Assembly: GCA_001839685.1 (NCBI GenBank)
Contig: MLAK01000838.1
Coordinates: forward strand, 144,037 to 184,261
Direction of reading: 5' to 3'
DNA: 40,225 nucleotides
DNA from: Tritrichomonas foetus
Taxonomy: Eukaryota > Parabasalia > Tritrichomonadida > Tritrichomonadidae
The translations under genes and the position numbers were made by a program. The notes below the pieces were generated by a model. It had not been told where the DNA came from. It did no database searches and was given only the letters and a program-made list of their open reading frames with translations. Below, one piece after another: positions 1 to 10,464 of the stretch (its first letter is position 1; every line of letters starts with the position of its first letter).

Positions 1-1
1 C

Positions 2-106
2 ATCACTTCACCGGAGTTTATCCTTAATTGGATAATGCAACGATTATCAAGCAGAGAATGTTTCTCAAAAATTGAAAAGGGTGATTATCATGTAATTAGA
101 AATTGA
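2..106 (+). CDS. Probable C-terminal fragment of a gene entering from the left edge
   Basis: From base 2 one frame stays open for 34 codons and stops at TGA 104-106. The encoded peptide is mixed in composition (begins ITSPEFILNW, ends DYHVIRN), and its DNA is clearly less AT-rich than the sequence directly after the stop, which turns into poly-T and AT-rich intergenic DNA. This pattern fits the 3' end of a coding region whose body lies outside the window. No domain can be recognised in so short a piece. A chance open frame is the alternative. Confidence 0.4.
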   Translation: MTSPEFILNWIMQRLSSRECFSKIEKGDYHVIRN

Positions 107-828
107 ATATTTTTTTTTTGCAATAGGAAATTGAATTCTTGACATTTAGTTCTAACAATACAAAAAGATAACATGCCATGTTATTTTAATTGAAATTTCG
201 AATTTGATAAAGATTATTTTTGTTAGTTCGAATATACGGAATCGTCTTCTTTATTTCGTTTTTTCTTCGCGAAATAAAATGAAATTTGCCTAATTTATAT
301 GAAATAATTATTATTGTAGAAATAGTATCATAACTTGACGCGTGAACTACTTTTTTCAATTTTTAAAAAATTAGCATTTTCAATTAATTCGTTGGATGCT
401 TATCTCAGGAAAAAGAAGTTTTCATTCACCGGAAAATAGAAAAATAGATGAAATAGATATATTAGTAATGTAAAATTTTTTTAAAAAACAAAATTTCATT
501 TATTTCTCCCGAAATAGGTGATTTCCGTTAACCCGTTTTTGACTTAAAAAAACAAGATGAACTCTATCGTCATATTAAAATTGACATGCCAAAATGATAT
601 GATATGAAAATTCTATTATCTTTAGAAAATAAATAGGAAATGCTATCAAAATCTGGAATTAATCATTTGAATATATTGAAAATATCTGAAAAACTTTTAA
701 TGCAATTTTCTGAACTTTACAATGATTTTGTAAAAGAAATGAGAATAGAAATTATTGTTGATCAATTGAAAGTTCTATTTTTCACCTTTTTCAAGATAGT
801 TTTGAATAAATTACAAAATTCATATCAT
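107..828. other. AT-rich intergenic region before the DOCK gene
   Basis: No RNA gene or repeat is seen. From 640 the frame of the downstream gene is already open, with an in-frame ATG at 640, but this part is hydrophobic and AT-rich and has no initiator motif before it. I treat it as upstream sequence, with the caveat that 63 extra residues could be coding. Confidence 0.5.
820..824 (+). promoter_or_regulatory. Initiator-like motif TCATA before the DOCK gene
   Basis: TCATA matches the parabasalid initiator pattern TCA-pyrimidine-A/T and lies 5 bases before the ATG at 829. Such short leaders are normal in trichomonads. It supports 829 over 640 as the start codon. Confidence 0.4.
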
Positions 829-3800
829 ATGAGCGAGATATCAACAAAAGAAGATAGTTATATTGCTCATTGGCTTAATAGGCATGCCAATTTATTTGAC
901 GGCTTTGGTACCGAACGGTCTTGCGTCCAAGCTGCCTGTGATTCTGAACAATGGACAAATAAAGATATTCCAGTTGGAATTAGACATGCTTGCGCAGATT
1001 TCTTTTCATCCACCTCGTTAATAACAAAAAGGGACTACAATTATACGCGCTTCGAAAATCCAGATGCCCAAGACATTCCCCCAGCTTATGAAAAATTTAA
1101 ATCTACACCAGATGAAAATCTCCAGTACTCACTTAGTGATCAGCTTAAGCACAGCGATCCAATATCTGCAATTGTTCCGCCGAAAAAGCTTCAAGATTTA
1201 ATGGATCCTCGATCGCCACTCATAAAGATTCAAGAGCCCAATATGGAATATATAACTCTTGAATTAGACAAAGTGAGCTCACCTGTAGGTATTATCGAAC
1301 CAATCATCATATCCGCATTTGTATTCGATTCAGTGGCAGGTCGGGCCGTGACAGAACAATGGAAAGTTGGAAGTAATGGATTACTTACGGACGCTTTATT
1401 GAAGAATCCAGCATTCAAAAGTTATGTTGACGGACCTAAAACTGCATCATTTGCAATCAAGCGGCCTAAAACGTCAGTTGTAGAAACAGAATCACTCACC
1501 AATGGTTTATACTTCATTATTCTTTTGAATAGAGCAATGATGCCAAAAGCTGGTGCGAAAGTCAACGAGTTTTATACTTCACCAAAGGATGCTAATAAAA
1601 AGAAGGCAGAAGTTGTTATCAAAGAAATGAATACTGACGGAACTGTTGTAACATTTGCATATGCAGCTATGCAAATTCAAGATATTCTGAAGAACACAGA
1701 TGATCGAGTTTTAGTTTTCGATCAAATCGTTGAAACTGATCGTGTTGATGACGAATTTTTGCAACATAAACTTACAAAAGTTCGTAAGCATCCTGTTTAT
1801 TATCCCATCGTTATTGCAATGAATTTGAAGTTTGGACTTCATGGAACACCAATGGAATATTTCTATCCAGTGAATCCTTATTTCAGTTTGAAATTCGAGA
1901 ACAAAATGTTTATGAAATTAAAGAGTTTAGTATTTTCAATGAAGAACGCAATGAAAGCTAAAAACGTTGTCGTAAAAATCCTTTTTGTCGAACGAGGAAA
2001 TAATCTACCAGTTTTTCGAAATAGGCAAACCGAATATATAACTAATGTTCAACATCATGTTACACAATGTCTTTTCCAAGAAGATGTAGTCATGTTTTTA
2101 CCAGATTATATCACTACAACAATGAATATCGTTTTCCAGTTTTATAATGTTGATGGAAAGAAGAAAAACTTTATGAAGATCTTTGGCGAGGCCTCTTTCC
2201 CTGTAACAGCTGATGGTTTAATAAGAACAAACGGCGAATATAAGATTCCGGTCTTTATCGACCAGAATAGAGGCGATCTAAAGAATATCCTTACAATTGA
2301 ACTTGTATCACATTCGACTATTAATTCTCCTTCTCAAGCTGTGACTGAATTACTTAAGTCCAATTACAGCGAACAATCCATACCACCTTATCAACAAATA
2401 ATTCCTTTCCTTCCTCCTGTTTTAGATTTAGTTATACAAAATATCTGCCAATCTAACCAAGAAGCATTCAAAATGCTTATTTCGATTGTCGACATCTTTC
2501 CAATCAATGACCACGATACCAGATATCCGCCATTTGCGCAAATGTATGATAAACAAATTATTCAGCCTTGCGACCATCTTCGTTTCTATGTAAATTATTG
2601 CGCATTAAGAAAAGTTGATCCATCTCTTTTCTATTCATCATTTTTATATAATTGGTACCTCTTAACAAAAGAACCATCAATTGTAAATGATGCAGCCAGA
2701 AAAGATTTACGTTCTTGTCCCTTCCTTATTGACCTCCTTTTGAAGTGTTTGGTTACCGATAAAAAACGAATATGTAGAGATGAGTTCACTGAATTGATTT
2801 TAAACCTCCAAAAATCCATTTTAGATTGTGCAACCCAGGATCCTGCCATTAATAGTGTTGGAAATAGAATTAATCATTTTTTGGCCCTTCTCTATAAAGA
2901 TTTATTTGAATTTGCTGATAAAGGAGTTATTCTTAACCTGGTTCGAAACCATGTTTCTTTGTTTTCACTCCGATTATCTGAATTGCATAGAATCTTATTT
3001 GTCGACTTTTTATCTTGTTTGTTCTCTACAAAAGCCTTTATATATTGTTGTATTCCTATAAAAGAAAATAATCCATATTCATCCGTTTTTGCAACACATT
3101 TCATTCCAAAAATTGAAGAAGGTCTGGCTACTGCTGATTTCACAAATCGTGTTTTTTCAATTATCTTCAAACTTCTTACCTACTTTTCAAGTGAAGAACT
3201 TCAAATTATATCTCCAGCAATTGAAAAAACAATCATTCTTATTGGAAGACATTATCCAATCCTTCGTGAGTATGAATCTGTTAATAATTACATTTTCTTA
3301 TTCATTGTTGCTTTATACTGCATTCAGTATTATGATTACGATTCAATTTCTCAAGAATTTGCTGATTGTTGTCGTTTTATTTTGGAGATTTCAAATGCTG
3401 AAATCGACACAGAGCCAGCACTTCTTGGTCTTGTCGGTGAAAGTGACAGTTTAGGACCAAAGAACTCCACTTTTATTCAAACCATACAGCAAAGTCAACC
3501 TGATATTCCAACCATTTCTACAAAAGAAACATGGCAACATCTTGCGTTTGTTGCGCAATTGACATGCTTATCAATAACTATAGTTAATCATTCTATCTAT
3601 ACTTTTAGTTATTTACTCTGTACTTTATACAAGATTCGAGTTTCTGATGCCATTTATGAATTCCTTACTCGATCAGCTGAATTATTTTTGGATGATGAAA
3701 TTGAAAACATCTTTTTATCGAAACACAGCCGCGTTTCTCGTCTTTTCGCTTATGTTTTGAAGAATCTTACCGACCACAACTGGTGGGTCATTGATCGTCT

Positions 3801-5307
3801 TTTTGCTAATGAGTTTAATTCATATGGCACAAATAATCGTTGTAAAGCATTTTCGAGATACGCTTTGTGGAAATACAAGATGAATAAAGAGAAACTAGCC
3901 CATCTCGAAAAATCTTCATTCTTCTCAACTGCGAAAGAATACTATGATTTAGTGTATTACATTGATTCATTTGATCAAAATGATGACAATAACTACGAAT
4001 TAATCGCTGAAGGTCTATTGAAACTGGCCGATTTCTTCTTACCTTCACCAGATAGTCGTATTCATATTTTAATGGATATTTCAAAACTCCATTTCAAATA
4101 CAATTTCAATTATGAGGGAATTGTTGCACAAGTTGATACCATGGCCTTAATTTGTGAAAGCCTTTATCAGATTGATAACATTCCATCTATTTTTGCACAT
4201 AAAAATCATCCTGCTTTAGATTTCGTGGAACTGTGCCCTTATGCCTTACATGAAGTATTCCCTGATGAATTAATGAATGATCTTCCTTATATTCCTGGTT
4301 TTGCTACAACATATTACTTTTCTGAGTGCGGAATTCTCTATCTTTACAACAATTGCATGAACCAATGTAAGAAATTTGAATTAAATGAATTTATGGCTAA
4401 ATGTCATCAACTCTTTAGGCCATTATTGGAATACCGCCATCTATGGAGCGCACTTGGTAATTCATTCAAGATTAATTCTGTTCTTATTGATGTTAACGGT
4501 GAAAATAACTTGAAGGAACTGGGTAGTTATTATCGAATTGAATATCAAACAGGTGAGACTTATATTACACGTGAAACTCAGTTCCCCAACCTTTGGCAAG
4601 TTTCAGAAAAGATGAGAAACAAAGCTAAAAAGTTATCTGGTGGTAAACAAGTTGTTGTAATCAATGATGGCGAGGATCTTTCAAAAACGAAGAAAGATCC
4701 AATGATGTTTTATGTACATGTAAAGGCAGTCGAACCTTACTTTGGCAATGAAGATAAAAGCTTGCGTGCAACAACATTCGATATGAATAGGAATATTAGT
4801 AGCTTTTACTTTGATTTACCATATTCAATGGATGGAAAGAACTCAATTGAACATCTTTGGTTACATCGAACAGTTCTCACTGTTCCAGATTTAATGCCGA
4901 ATATTGTTTCTCGAATTCAAGTTCCGCCTGAGAATATCCAGAATATTAAATTCTCTCCGATTGAATACAGCATTCAGTCACTCACTCAACAAGTTGAAAA
5001 AATCAGTGAATTTACTAACAAAGGTGACTTCAAGAGTCTTCAGCCTTTGATTCAGGGTTCACTTCTTACACAGGTCAATGAAGGACCCAAGAAGATGGCA
5101 GAGGTGTTCTTGAATTCCACCAAAGAAGATCCAAAACTACAAATGCAACTCAGAGAACTCTTTAGAAAGTTCTTGGATACAAATGAAACTGCCGTTAGCA
5201 AGCATGGTCAATTTGTGAAAAACAATCCAGCGTTTTCAAGCTTGCAAGAAGAGCTCGAAAATGGTATGAAGCGTTTGTCATCTGCAATTCAACCATACTT
5301 GAAATAA
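829..5307 (+). CDS. DOCK-family Rho guanine nucleotide exchange factor
   Basis: The product is a 1492-residue protein of the DOCK (CZH) family, which activates Rac/Cdc42-type GTPases to control actin, motility and uptake. A C2-like DHR-1 region, which binds membrane lipids in the family, lies at about residues 320-490, with the strand AKNVVVKILFVERG. A long helical middle follows. The C-terminal 450 residues or so resemble the catalytic DHR-2 domain: recognisable pieces are FMAKCHQLFRPLLEY, ELGSYYRIEYQTG, HLWLHRTVLTVPDLMPNI and FSPIEYSIQSL, matching the lobe B/C signatures of DOCK proteins. The order DHR-1, helical repeats, DHR-2 is as expected, but the length is shorter than animal DOCKs and no SH3 domain is seen. 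An in-frame ATG at 640 would add 63 residues of unlikely composition. Family assignment is firm; the GTPase partner is unknown. Confidence 0.82.
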   Translation: MSEISTKEDSYIAHWLNRHANLFDGFGTERSCVQAACDSEQWTNKDIPVGIRHACADFFSSTSLITKRDYNYTRFENPDAQDIPPAYEKFKSTPDENLQYSLSDQLKHSDPISAIVPPKKLQDLMDPRSPLIKIQEPNMEYITLELDKVSSPVGIIEPIIISAFVFDSVAGRAVTEQWKVGSNGLLTDALLKNPAFKSYVDGPKTASFAIKRPKTSVVETESLTNGLYFIILLNRAMMPKAGAKVNEFYTSPKDANKKKAEVVIKEMNTDGTVVTFAYAAMQIQDILKNTDDRVLVFDQIVETDRVDDEFLQHKLTKVRKHPVYYPIVIAMNLKFGLHGTPMEYFYPVNPYFSLKFENKMFMKLKSLVFSMKNAMKAKNVVVKILFVERGNNLPVFRNRQTEYITNVQHHVTQCLFQEDVVMFLPDYITTTMNIVFQFYNVDGKKKNFMKIFGEASFPVTADGLIRTNGEYKIPVFIDQNRGDLKNILTIELVSHSTINSPSQAVTELLKSNYSEQSIPPYQQIIPFLPPVLDLVIQNICQSNQEAFKMLISIVDIFPINDHDTRYPPFAQMYDKQIIQPCDHLRFYVNYCALRKVDPSLFYSSFLYNWYLLTKEPSIVNDAARKDLRSCPFLIDLLLKCLVTDKKRICRDEFTELILNLQKSILDCATQDPAINSVGNRINHFLALLYKDLFEFADKGVILNLVRNHVSLFSLRLSELHRILFVDFLSCLFSTKAFIYCCIPIKENNPYSSVFATHFIPKIEEGLATADFTNRVFSIIFKLLTYFSSEELQIISPAIEKTIILIGRHYPILREYESVNNYIFLFIVALYCIQYYDYDSISQEFADCCRFILEISNAEIDTEPALLGLVGESDSLGPKNSTFIQTIQQSQPDIPTISTKETWQHLAFVAQLTCLSITIVNHSIYTFSYLLCTLYKIRVSDAIYEFLTRSAELFLDDEIENIFLSKHSRVSRLFAYVLKNLTDHNWWVIDRLFANEFNSYGTNNRCKAFSRYALWKYKMNKEKLAHLEKSSFFSTAKEYYDLVYYIDSFDQNDDNNYELIAEGLLKLADFFLPSPDSRIHILMDISKLHFKYNFNYEGIVAQVDTMALICESLYQIDNIPSIFAHKNHPALDFVELCPYALHEVFPDELMNDLPYIPGFATTYYFSECGILYLYNNCMNQCKKFELNEFMAKCHQLFRPLLEYRHLWSALGNSFKINSVLIDVNGENNLKELGSYYRIEYQTGETYITRETQFPNLWQVSEKMRNKAKKLSGGKQVVVINDGEDLSKTKKDPMMFYVHVKAVEPYFGNEDKSLRATTFDMNRNISSFYFDLPYSMDGKNSIEHLWLHRTVLTVPDLMPNIVSRIQVPPENIQNIKFSPIEYSIQSLTQQVEKISEFTNKGDFKSLQPLIQGSLLTQVNEGPKKMAEVFLNSTKEDPKLQMQLRELFRKFLDTNETAVSKHGQFVKNNPAFSSLQEELENGMKRLSSAIQPYLK

Positions 5308-5439
5308 TTTATTTATTAAACCGAATTCGTGTTCTACGTTTTTGTTTTCTTCCATTTTTTGTTTTAATGATTTTCACGATCATTGATTTAACAAGAAAAA
5401 AAAAAAAAAAGTTATTATGAAGGTTTACTATGCTCTTTA

Positions 5440-7155
5440 TTATTCTTTATCAATCAGCAATAGGAATTTCTTTGCATTTCGTCTCACAATATCTGATTTG
5501 TGCTTCTTTACATTTTTTTCAAAGAAATCATCAAAATTCTCTTTTAGCATCATTTTTACACATTTTTTGTCATTCGCGAGTTTCACTGCAGAATAAGACG
5601 CAATTTCACACAAGTTTCGATCATTCAACAAACTTCCAATGAATGGAATAATCTCCAAGAAATCAGCAGATCTTCCATAAGGAGCCAGAGTGTTCACTAT
5701 CAACAAAAGAGAATGTGATGAGATTTTCTTTTCATCATTGTTATTCAAAGCAGTTTTTATAAATGTGGTAATGAATCCATTCTTTGCCAGTCTTCGAGCA
5801 ATTTGCTGATTGAGAGGTATTCGTCTTACAATGGTACAAACAATAGTAATAATTCCAGGTGATGAAAATTCAACAAGGAATCGATTAAGTATCATTGGAA
5901 AGTTTTCTAACTCAACAATTAATGATCTTAATTTTTGATGACTGAAAATCACCAAAAATAGACGCAAAGTATCAACAATCGCTGGAAGGTCCTTCAGAGC
6001 CCAATTTCCATCACCAATGATAGTTTTAGCTATTGCTTTATTGGAAGCTAATGTCATTAAAACAATTGTTGCTTTGATGTTTTTTTCTGAAGCTTCTAAA
6101 AGCGCAGAAATCAAATTTGATTGATTCATACGATGTGAATCAATTTTCGTGAATGCAATAATGAATGAAAGTGCTGCTTCGCAATTAGACTTTGAGTGTA
6201 AATCAACAACGATTTGATCAATGGGGACTTCGAGACGAGAAATTTCATCAGAAAACGACATTTCGAGCATCATTGAAAGAGATGTATATAATATTGAATG
6301 ACAACTTGGTTCAGAAAGCTCTAAATATTTGGTAAAAACATGCCAGAAATTCGCAAATCTTGCTGTTCGATATTCATCGCTATTTCGATTAAGAAATAGA
6401 ATTAATGAGCAATAATTATTCACCAATTCTGGAATGATAAAACTTGATGCTCCATAAACCAAAATATCAAGGAAATACCACGGTTCATCGATTTCATCCT
6501 CGTTGATGAATTTTTGAGAAAATTTTGATAAAAGTGATAATGCTTTGGATGGATTGTGCCTAACTGTAAGTAGAAAATGCTCTTTATTTGAAAATTCTTG
6601 AGAAAATAAATTCGGATTCAAATTAATGAGATCAAAAACAATAGAAAATAGAAAATCACTATACTCTTTCATATCGAAAGGAAGCAGTTCTATAATGTTT
6701 TTGTCAGCAAAAACTTGAAGAATTTTCTTTTTATGCAAAAGTCGCCGAATTGTATATAAAATCTCTCCTCCAACTTTTGTTGATAATTTTGAATTGGTGA
6801 AGTGACTTAAAACAATTTTGAAGAATGCGGATGCATCAACCGGCTCTAGGAATGACGGCGAATCACGTATTATATTCAAAAAGTTTTTATCGTTCAAATC
6901 TTGAAGCGCCAAAATTTTTGGATTTTGAATTTCTTCTTCTTCATATTCGTCTTCTTCTTCTTCTTCTTCTTCGCTGACTAGTTCGAAGTGTTCTTCATAT
7001 TCGTAGCCCTCGTTAGATTCAAGAAAATAGGCGAAATTATCGGAATCGTCTGAATTCTTACTGCGCTGCTTGGACGGACTGACAACTTCGGAGTATTTAT
7101 TTGTTGACTTCTGTTCCCTTTTCATAGCTTGGACATTGCGCGAATTATCACTCAT
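5440..7155 (-). CDS. Armadillo/HEAT-like helical protein with acidic N-terminus
   Basis: The 571-residue protein has no function I recognise. Residues 1-75 are disordered and end in a strongly acidic stretch (runs of Glu with Asp, Tyr). The rest is regular amphipathic helices with a spacing typical of armadillo or HEAT solenoids, ending in a basic segment (KKHKSDIVRRNAKKF). Such proteins are usually scaffolds. The open frame begins at a TTG; the first ATG, at 7155, is used here, and TCATTT lies 12 bases upstream. The gene is convergent with the DOCK gene, with 132 bases between them that include a 15-base poly-A run. Triplet GAA/GAG reiteration encodes the acidic run. Confidence 0.72.
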   Translation of the reverse strand: MSDNSRNVQAMKREQKSTNKYSEVVSPSKQRSKNSDDSDNFAYFLESNEGYEYEEHFELVSEEEEEEEDEYEEEEIQNPKILALQDLNDKNFLNIIRDSPSFLEPVDASAFFKIVLSHFTNSKLSTKVGGEILYTIRRLLHKKKILQVFADKNIIELLPFDMKEYSDFLFSIVFDLINLNPNLFSQEFSNKEHFLLTVRHNPSKALSLLSKFSQKFINEDEIDEPWYFLDILVYGASSFIIPELVNNYCSLILFLNRNSDEYRTARFANFWHVFTKYLELSEPSCHSILYTSLSMMLEMSFSDEISRLEVPIDQIVVDLHSKSNCEAALSFIIAFTKIDSHRMNQSNLISALLEASEKNIKATIVLMTLASNKAIAKTIIGDGNWALKDLPAIVDTLRLFLVIFSHQKLRSLIVELENFPMILNRFLVEFSSPGIITIVCTIVRRIPLNQQIARRLAKNGFITTFIKTALNNNDEKKISSHSLLLIVNTLAPYGRSADFLEIIPFIGSLLNDRNLCEIASYSAVKLANDKKCVKMMLKENFDDFFEKNVKKHKSDIVRRNAKKFLLLIDKE

Positions 7156-7577
7156 CAAAAAAGGTGAAAATGAGAAATTTCCCCAATCAGGAACCGTTAA
7201 CTCAACATTTTATATCATATCTGATAAAATTCAATACAAAATCATCGTCTTTTCATATCACTGTGATTATCAATCTGATATTTCACCAACCTATTTATAA
7301 TTATTCTTCAAATTTCACATGAGAATAATCAATATGTATATCAGGTGATATTTTAATTGAATTATATGCGAAAATTATTCACGTTAGAATTGATTGAATA
7401 TATTTTTTCTTTTAGATTAATCTGATTCATCAAAAAGTAAGTTTTTCAAAGATTGATGAGTTGTTCAGATCACTATTTATGATAGAAATCATGCACCTTT
7501 AAAAAGTGAAAAATGTTATTACTGGTATGAAAAAGAAAAAAACATGAAAAAAATCAAATTTATTTTTTAATAAAAAA
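7156..7577. other. Intergenic region, nothing recognised apart from initiator motif
   Basis: This 422-base AT-rich gap separates two minus-strand genes. It contains the initiator-like TCATTT (7168-7173, minus strand) for the gene at 5440-7155. Nothing else is recognisable, and a short open frame on the plus strand here overlaps the promoter and is not credible. Confidence 0.5.
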
Positions 7578-8591
7578 TCATTTCAAAAAATTCAATTTTT
7601 CGACAGTCATTTGTTCTTTGTCCGCTCTCAGTTGGTAATTTATTCTTATAAACTTGATCACATCATCTCTTATTCTGAATTTAAGTTCGCCTGATTCCTT
7701 CAAGATCGTCAAAGTTTCTTCAAAATAAAAATTCTGACATTCTTTTCTTAACAAGTTAATATTTAATTGTACGGTTGATTTTGCGTAATCAAAAATGACT
7801 CTTCTTGTGTGTTCTTTTCGAATTTCATTTTCAAGCTTCAAATAAAATTGGTCAGTAATTTTGAATAGTTGTGGATCAATTTCCCAAATGAGGAGAACGT
7901 TTTCATCTGGCTTATCTTTCAAACTGATTTTCTTCATTAAACAATTGAAAGAGCTCTGGTTTAGAAATGATGTCAAGTTTAATTTACTTACAATTGCAGG
8001 TTTCATTTTTTTATAACATTTCGAAAGCGCATAAGCACGAAGAAGTTGATCTTCTGCCTCTGGAAATTTATGAAGAAGAATCAAATTGCATGCAGAATAA
8101 TAATAAGCCATAATGTCCAACATTGGACTGTCATTAAATTGAATGGTTGCAATTTCTAAAGGTGCACAAATTGAAGCAGATAAAAACAATAAAGGAACTG
8201 TGAAAAATTTTGGTGAATCTTTTTGAAATGTTTGAATAATGCCGGTATTGAATAACTCTGTGCCTCTACCAATTGTTAGCGCTGATTCAACGAAACGCAT
8301 TACAAGTGTTGTTTTATATTCGTTTGGAATATGTGTGATATCGCCAAGGATTCGTGTAATCAAATTATATAACTGTTCTGGTGCGAAATGTAAAGGGACT
8401 ATCATGCAGATAGCTACAATCTGTGGAAGTTTCTTGGATTTCAGGAATTGCTCGCTGAATAAATTATCAAATTGGTGTCTATCGACGGATTTGATTTCAT
8501 TGAATGCTGCGCCAAGCTTTTTTAGGTCGTTAAAGTCTTTGATCTCGTTAATATCATTGGTAATGTAGGCAAAATGATTTTTCTCTTGCAT
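7578..8591 (-). CDS. PCI-type helical protein, possibly COP9 signalosome subunit 3
   Basis: The product is a 337-residue helical protein. Its middle carries a TPR-like segment (DIMAYYYSACNLILLHKFPEAEDQLLRAY split over two helices) that resembles the part of CSN3 where a Tyr-rich helix precedes a helix describing accumulated subunits. The C-terminal third (LLRKECQNFYFEETLTIL, then KFRIRDDVIKFI) could be a divergent PCI winged helix. CSN3 sits in the COP9 signalosome, which removes NEDD8 from cullins; proteasome lid subunit Rpn3 and other PCI proteins have the same fold and cannot be excluded. The open frame extends to a GTG at 8597, but the ATG at 8591 is used because TCATTC lies just upstream. 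Existence of the gene is firm, identity is weak. Confidence 0.6.
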   Translation of the reverse strand: MQEKNHFAYITNDINEIKDFNDLKKLGAAFNEIKSVDRHQFDNLFSEQFLKSKKLPQIVAICMIVPLHFAPEQLYNLITRILGDITHIPNEYKTTLVMRFVESALTIGRGTELFNTGIIQTFQKDSPKFFTVPLLFLSASICAPLEIATIQFNDSPMLDIMAYYYSACNLILLHKFPEAEDQLLRAYALSKCYKKMKPAIVSKLNLTSFLNQSSFNCLMKKISLKDKPDENVLLIWEIDPQLFKITDQFYLKLENEIRKEHTRRVIFDYAKSTVQLNINLLRKECQNFYFEETLTILKESGELKFRIRDDVIKFIRINYQLRADKEQMTVEKLNFLK

Positions 8592-8964
8592 ATTCACGAA
8601 TGATTTGAAAGGGAAGGAACGAATATCGGTTATTTTACCTTATCTTTAACCATATAAATGTCAAATTTAAATTGTGAAACATCCTTCAAAAATTCACTTT
8701 TCATATCACATATAGAATGATATGATATGATTTTCACAAAATTGATCAAAGCCACTTTCATTATATATTCACATTTTTATATTCCTACTGACTTTGAATC
8801 AATTCATAGGAGTAGTATTGCTAAATAATAAGAATTTATCATTACATAGAATATTCGCAAATAAATAGTTTTATTGATGTTTTATTTAATAGTAACAGTT
8901 ACATTTTGATGAATCCAAATTGTTGGTAGCATATTTGTAAGCTTGTTAGGAGAAATCAATATTC
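8592..8964. other. Intergenic region between two minus-strand genes
   Basis: A 373-base AT-rich gap. It holds the initiator-like TCATTC at 8598-8603 (minus strand) for the PCI-like gene and the 3' untranslated sequence of the LRR gene. No RNA gene, repeat or further open frame is seen. Confidence 0.5.
8598..8603 (-). promoter_or_regulatory. Initiator-like motif TCATTC before the PCI-like gene
   Basis: The motif lies 6 bases before the ATG at 8591 and fits TCA-pyrimidine-T. It also argues that the in-frame GTG between motif and ATG is not the start. Confidence 0.4.
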
Positions 8965-10464
8965 TTATTTGTTGTCTTTCTGAACTTGTGCAACAAATTC
9001 TTCCCATCTTAAGTCACTTGGCGTTTTATTCACTTGGATTCCATGTGCTATTTCACCTTCGGACCCTGATGAATAGCTCACAGATCTATCTTCTTCAAAA
9101 TTGTCGTTTCCATAAAATTGATTGTCTTCCTCTTCGAAAAAGTCTTCTTCTTCATTAGCCAAATATTCAGGATTTTGCGGAAATTCATCGCCCTCATAAA
9201 TTTCTTCTTCTTCTGTGATTGACAAATCCTGGTTGTTAGCTTTTCCTAATTTCATGTCTAATGATTCATTATGAAGTTGGAATCTTCTTACTTCTTTTGT
9301 ATCATTTACTTTATTGTCAATCTTTACATTCTTATCAATCTTGACTTTCTTTTCAATTTTCACTTTCTTCTCAATCATCACTTTTTTATCATTCTTCACG
9401 ATTGATTTGTTCACCTTTTTGGGACTTTCATATTCGGATGAATCCCTTGGATAATAGTATTTGTTGTTATCTGTGCTTTCATCAGCATAATCGTTTTCAT
9501 TTCCCACATCATTATAATTGTCATTTTCTTTGTTGTTATCATTGAAGTTTTCATTTTCATTTCCATTTTCTTGTTCTCCTTCTTCTTCCTCCTCCTCCTC
9601 AAATTCATACTCATGAGCTTGGCGTTGGTCATCAAGTATGAGGAGTTCGGAAATGATGCCAATCATTGATTCGGCGCGATTTGTTTGATCAATTTCATAG
9701 CCATGGTGCCTTAAAAGGATTTGAACTTTGTCACATAGATTCAATCCATAATCCTCATCTTCAAGACCACTCAATAATGAATTGTTTGCACTTTTTGGCT
9801 TTTTAGATGGAATTATTGGAGTATCAATTGATGCATTCTCGATTTGCTGGTGGGCTTTTTGAATGAGATCTTTATGAACGTTTGTATAATAATCAACGGT
9901 TTTTTCAAAGTCAACACCACTTTGTTGCTTTTCAGTTTGGAAATCTGGGGAATCATCATCAACTTCAGCAAGACCATATTCTTGCATAATCTGTTCGAGT
10001 CTAGCTTCACTAGGACATGGAAACTCAGCCATCCATCCACAGTTAATCAAATCAGATGCAATCGGCGGATATTGAGATGCTTTATCTTTCATTTTTTGAT
10101 TGATGTATTGACCGTTAATAACTCGGAGGGTTGGACCGATAACTATTAAAAGCGATAACTTGAAATTCGGAAGATGAGAAACTGGCGTGTTTTTGATCGA
10201 AATTGATGAAATTTTTTGAACTGATCGAAAATTCTTAAAGTTGGATAATTCCGAAGAATCTGCAATAAGAGTATCAAGCCTTGGCTGAAGTTGAAGACCT
10301 TCAATCGATTGGATTGGTGTAAAAGATAGGTCCAATTGTTTCATCGAAGGCCTTGATCCAACAAACGATAGGTCATCAAAAGCTTCACCACTTAGATCGA
10401 GTTTTCCTGTTTGTGCAAGTAATTTTAATTTTTCAGGAAACCAACAAGGCTGTTTTACTTGCAT
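8965..10464 (-). CDS. Leucine-rich-repeat protein with acidic and lysine-rich repeat tail
   Basis: A 499-residue protein. Residues 15-130 form about four SDS22-type leucine-rich repeats (TGKLDLSGEAFDDLSF, MKQLDLSFTPIQSIEGL, RLDTLIADSSELSNF) closed by a cap-like segment (LRVINGQYINQKMKDKASQY). This arrangement resembles LRRCC/C21orf2-like cytoskeletal and ciliary proteins, so a microtubule-related role is possible but only inferred. After residue 280 the protein becomes very acidic (Glu runs, Asn/Asp/Glu-rich), then has a lysine-valine block of short repeats (KKVKIEKKVKIDKNVKID), then another acidic region and a short conserved-looking end (DLRWEEFVAQVQKDNK). The ATG at 10464 is the first in frame. 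LRR assignment is confident; function is not known. Confidence 0.75.
   Translation of the reverse strand: MQVKQPCWFPEKLKLLAQTGKLDLSGEAFDDLSFVGSRPSMKQLDLSFTPIQSIEGLQLQPRLDTLIADSSELSNFKNFRSVQKISSISIKNTPVSHLPNFKLSLLIVIGPTLRVINGQYINQKMKDKASQYPPIASDLINCGWMAEFPCPSEARLEQIMQEYGLAEVDDDSPDFQTEKQQSGVDFEKTVDYYTNVHKDLIQKAHQQIENASIDTPIIPSKKPKSANNSLLSGLEDEDYGLNLCDKVQILLRHHGYEIDQTNRAESMIGIISELLILDDQRQAHEYEFEEEEEEEGEQENGNENENFNDNNKENDNYNDVGNENDYADESTDNNKYYYPRDSSEYESPKKVNKSIVKNDKKVMIEKKVKIEKKVKIDKNVKIDNKVNDTKEVRRFQLHNESLDMKLGKANNQDLSITEEEEIYEGDEFPQNPEYLANEEEDFFEEEDNQFYGNDNFEEDRSVSYSSGSEGEIAHGIQVNKTPSDLRWEEFVAQVQKDNK

Noticed and set aside
221..250. GTTCGAATATACGG resembling a tRNA T-loop
   Set aside because: No G/C stems or anticodon arm can be formed around it.
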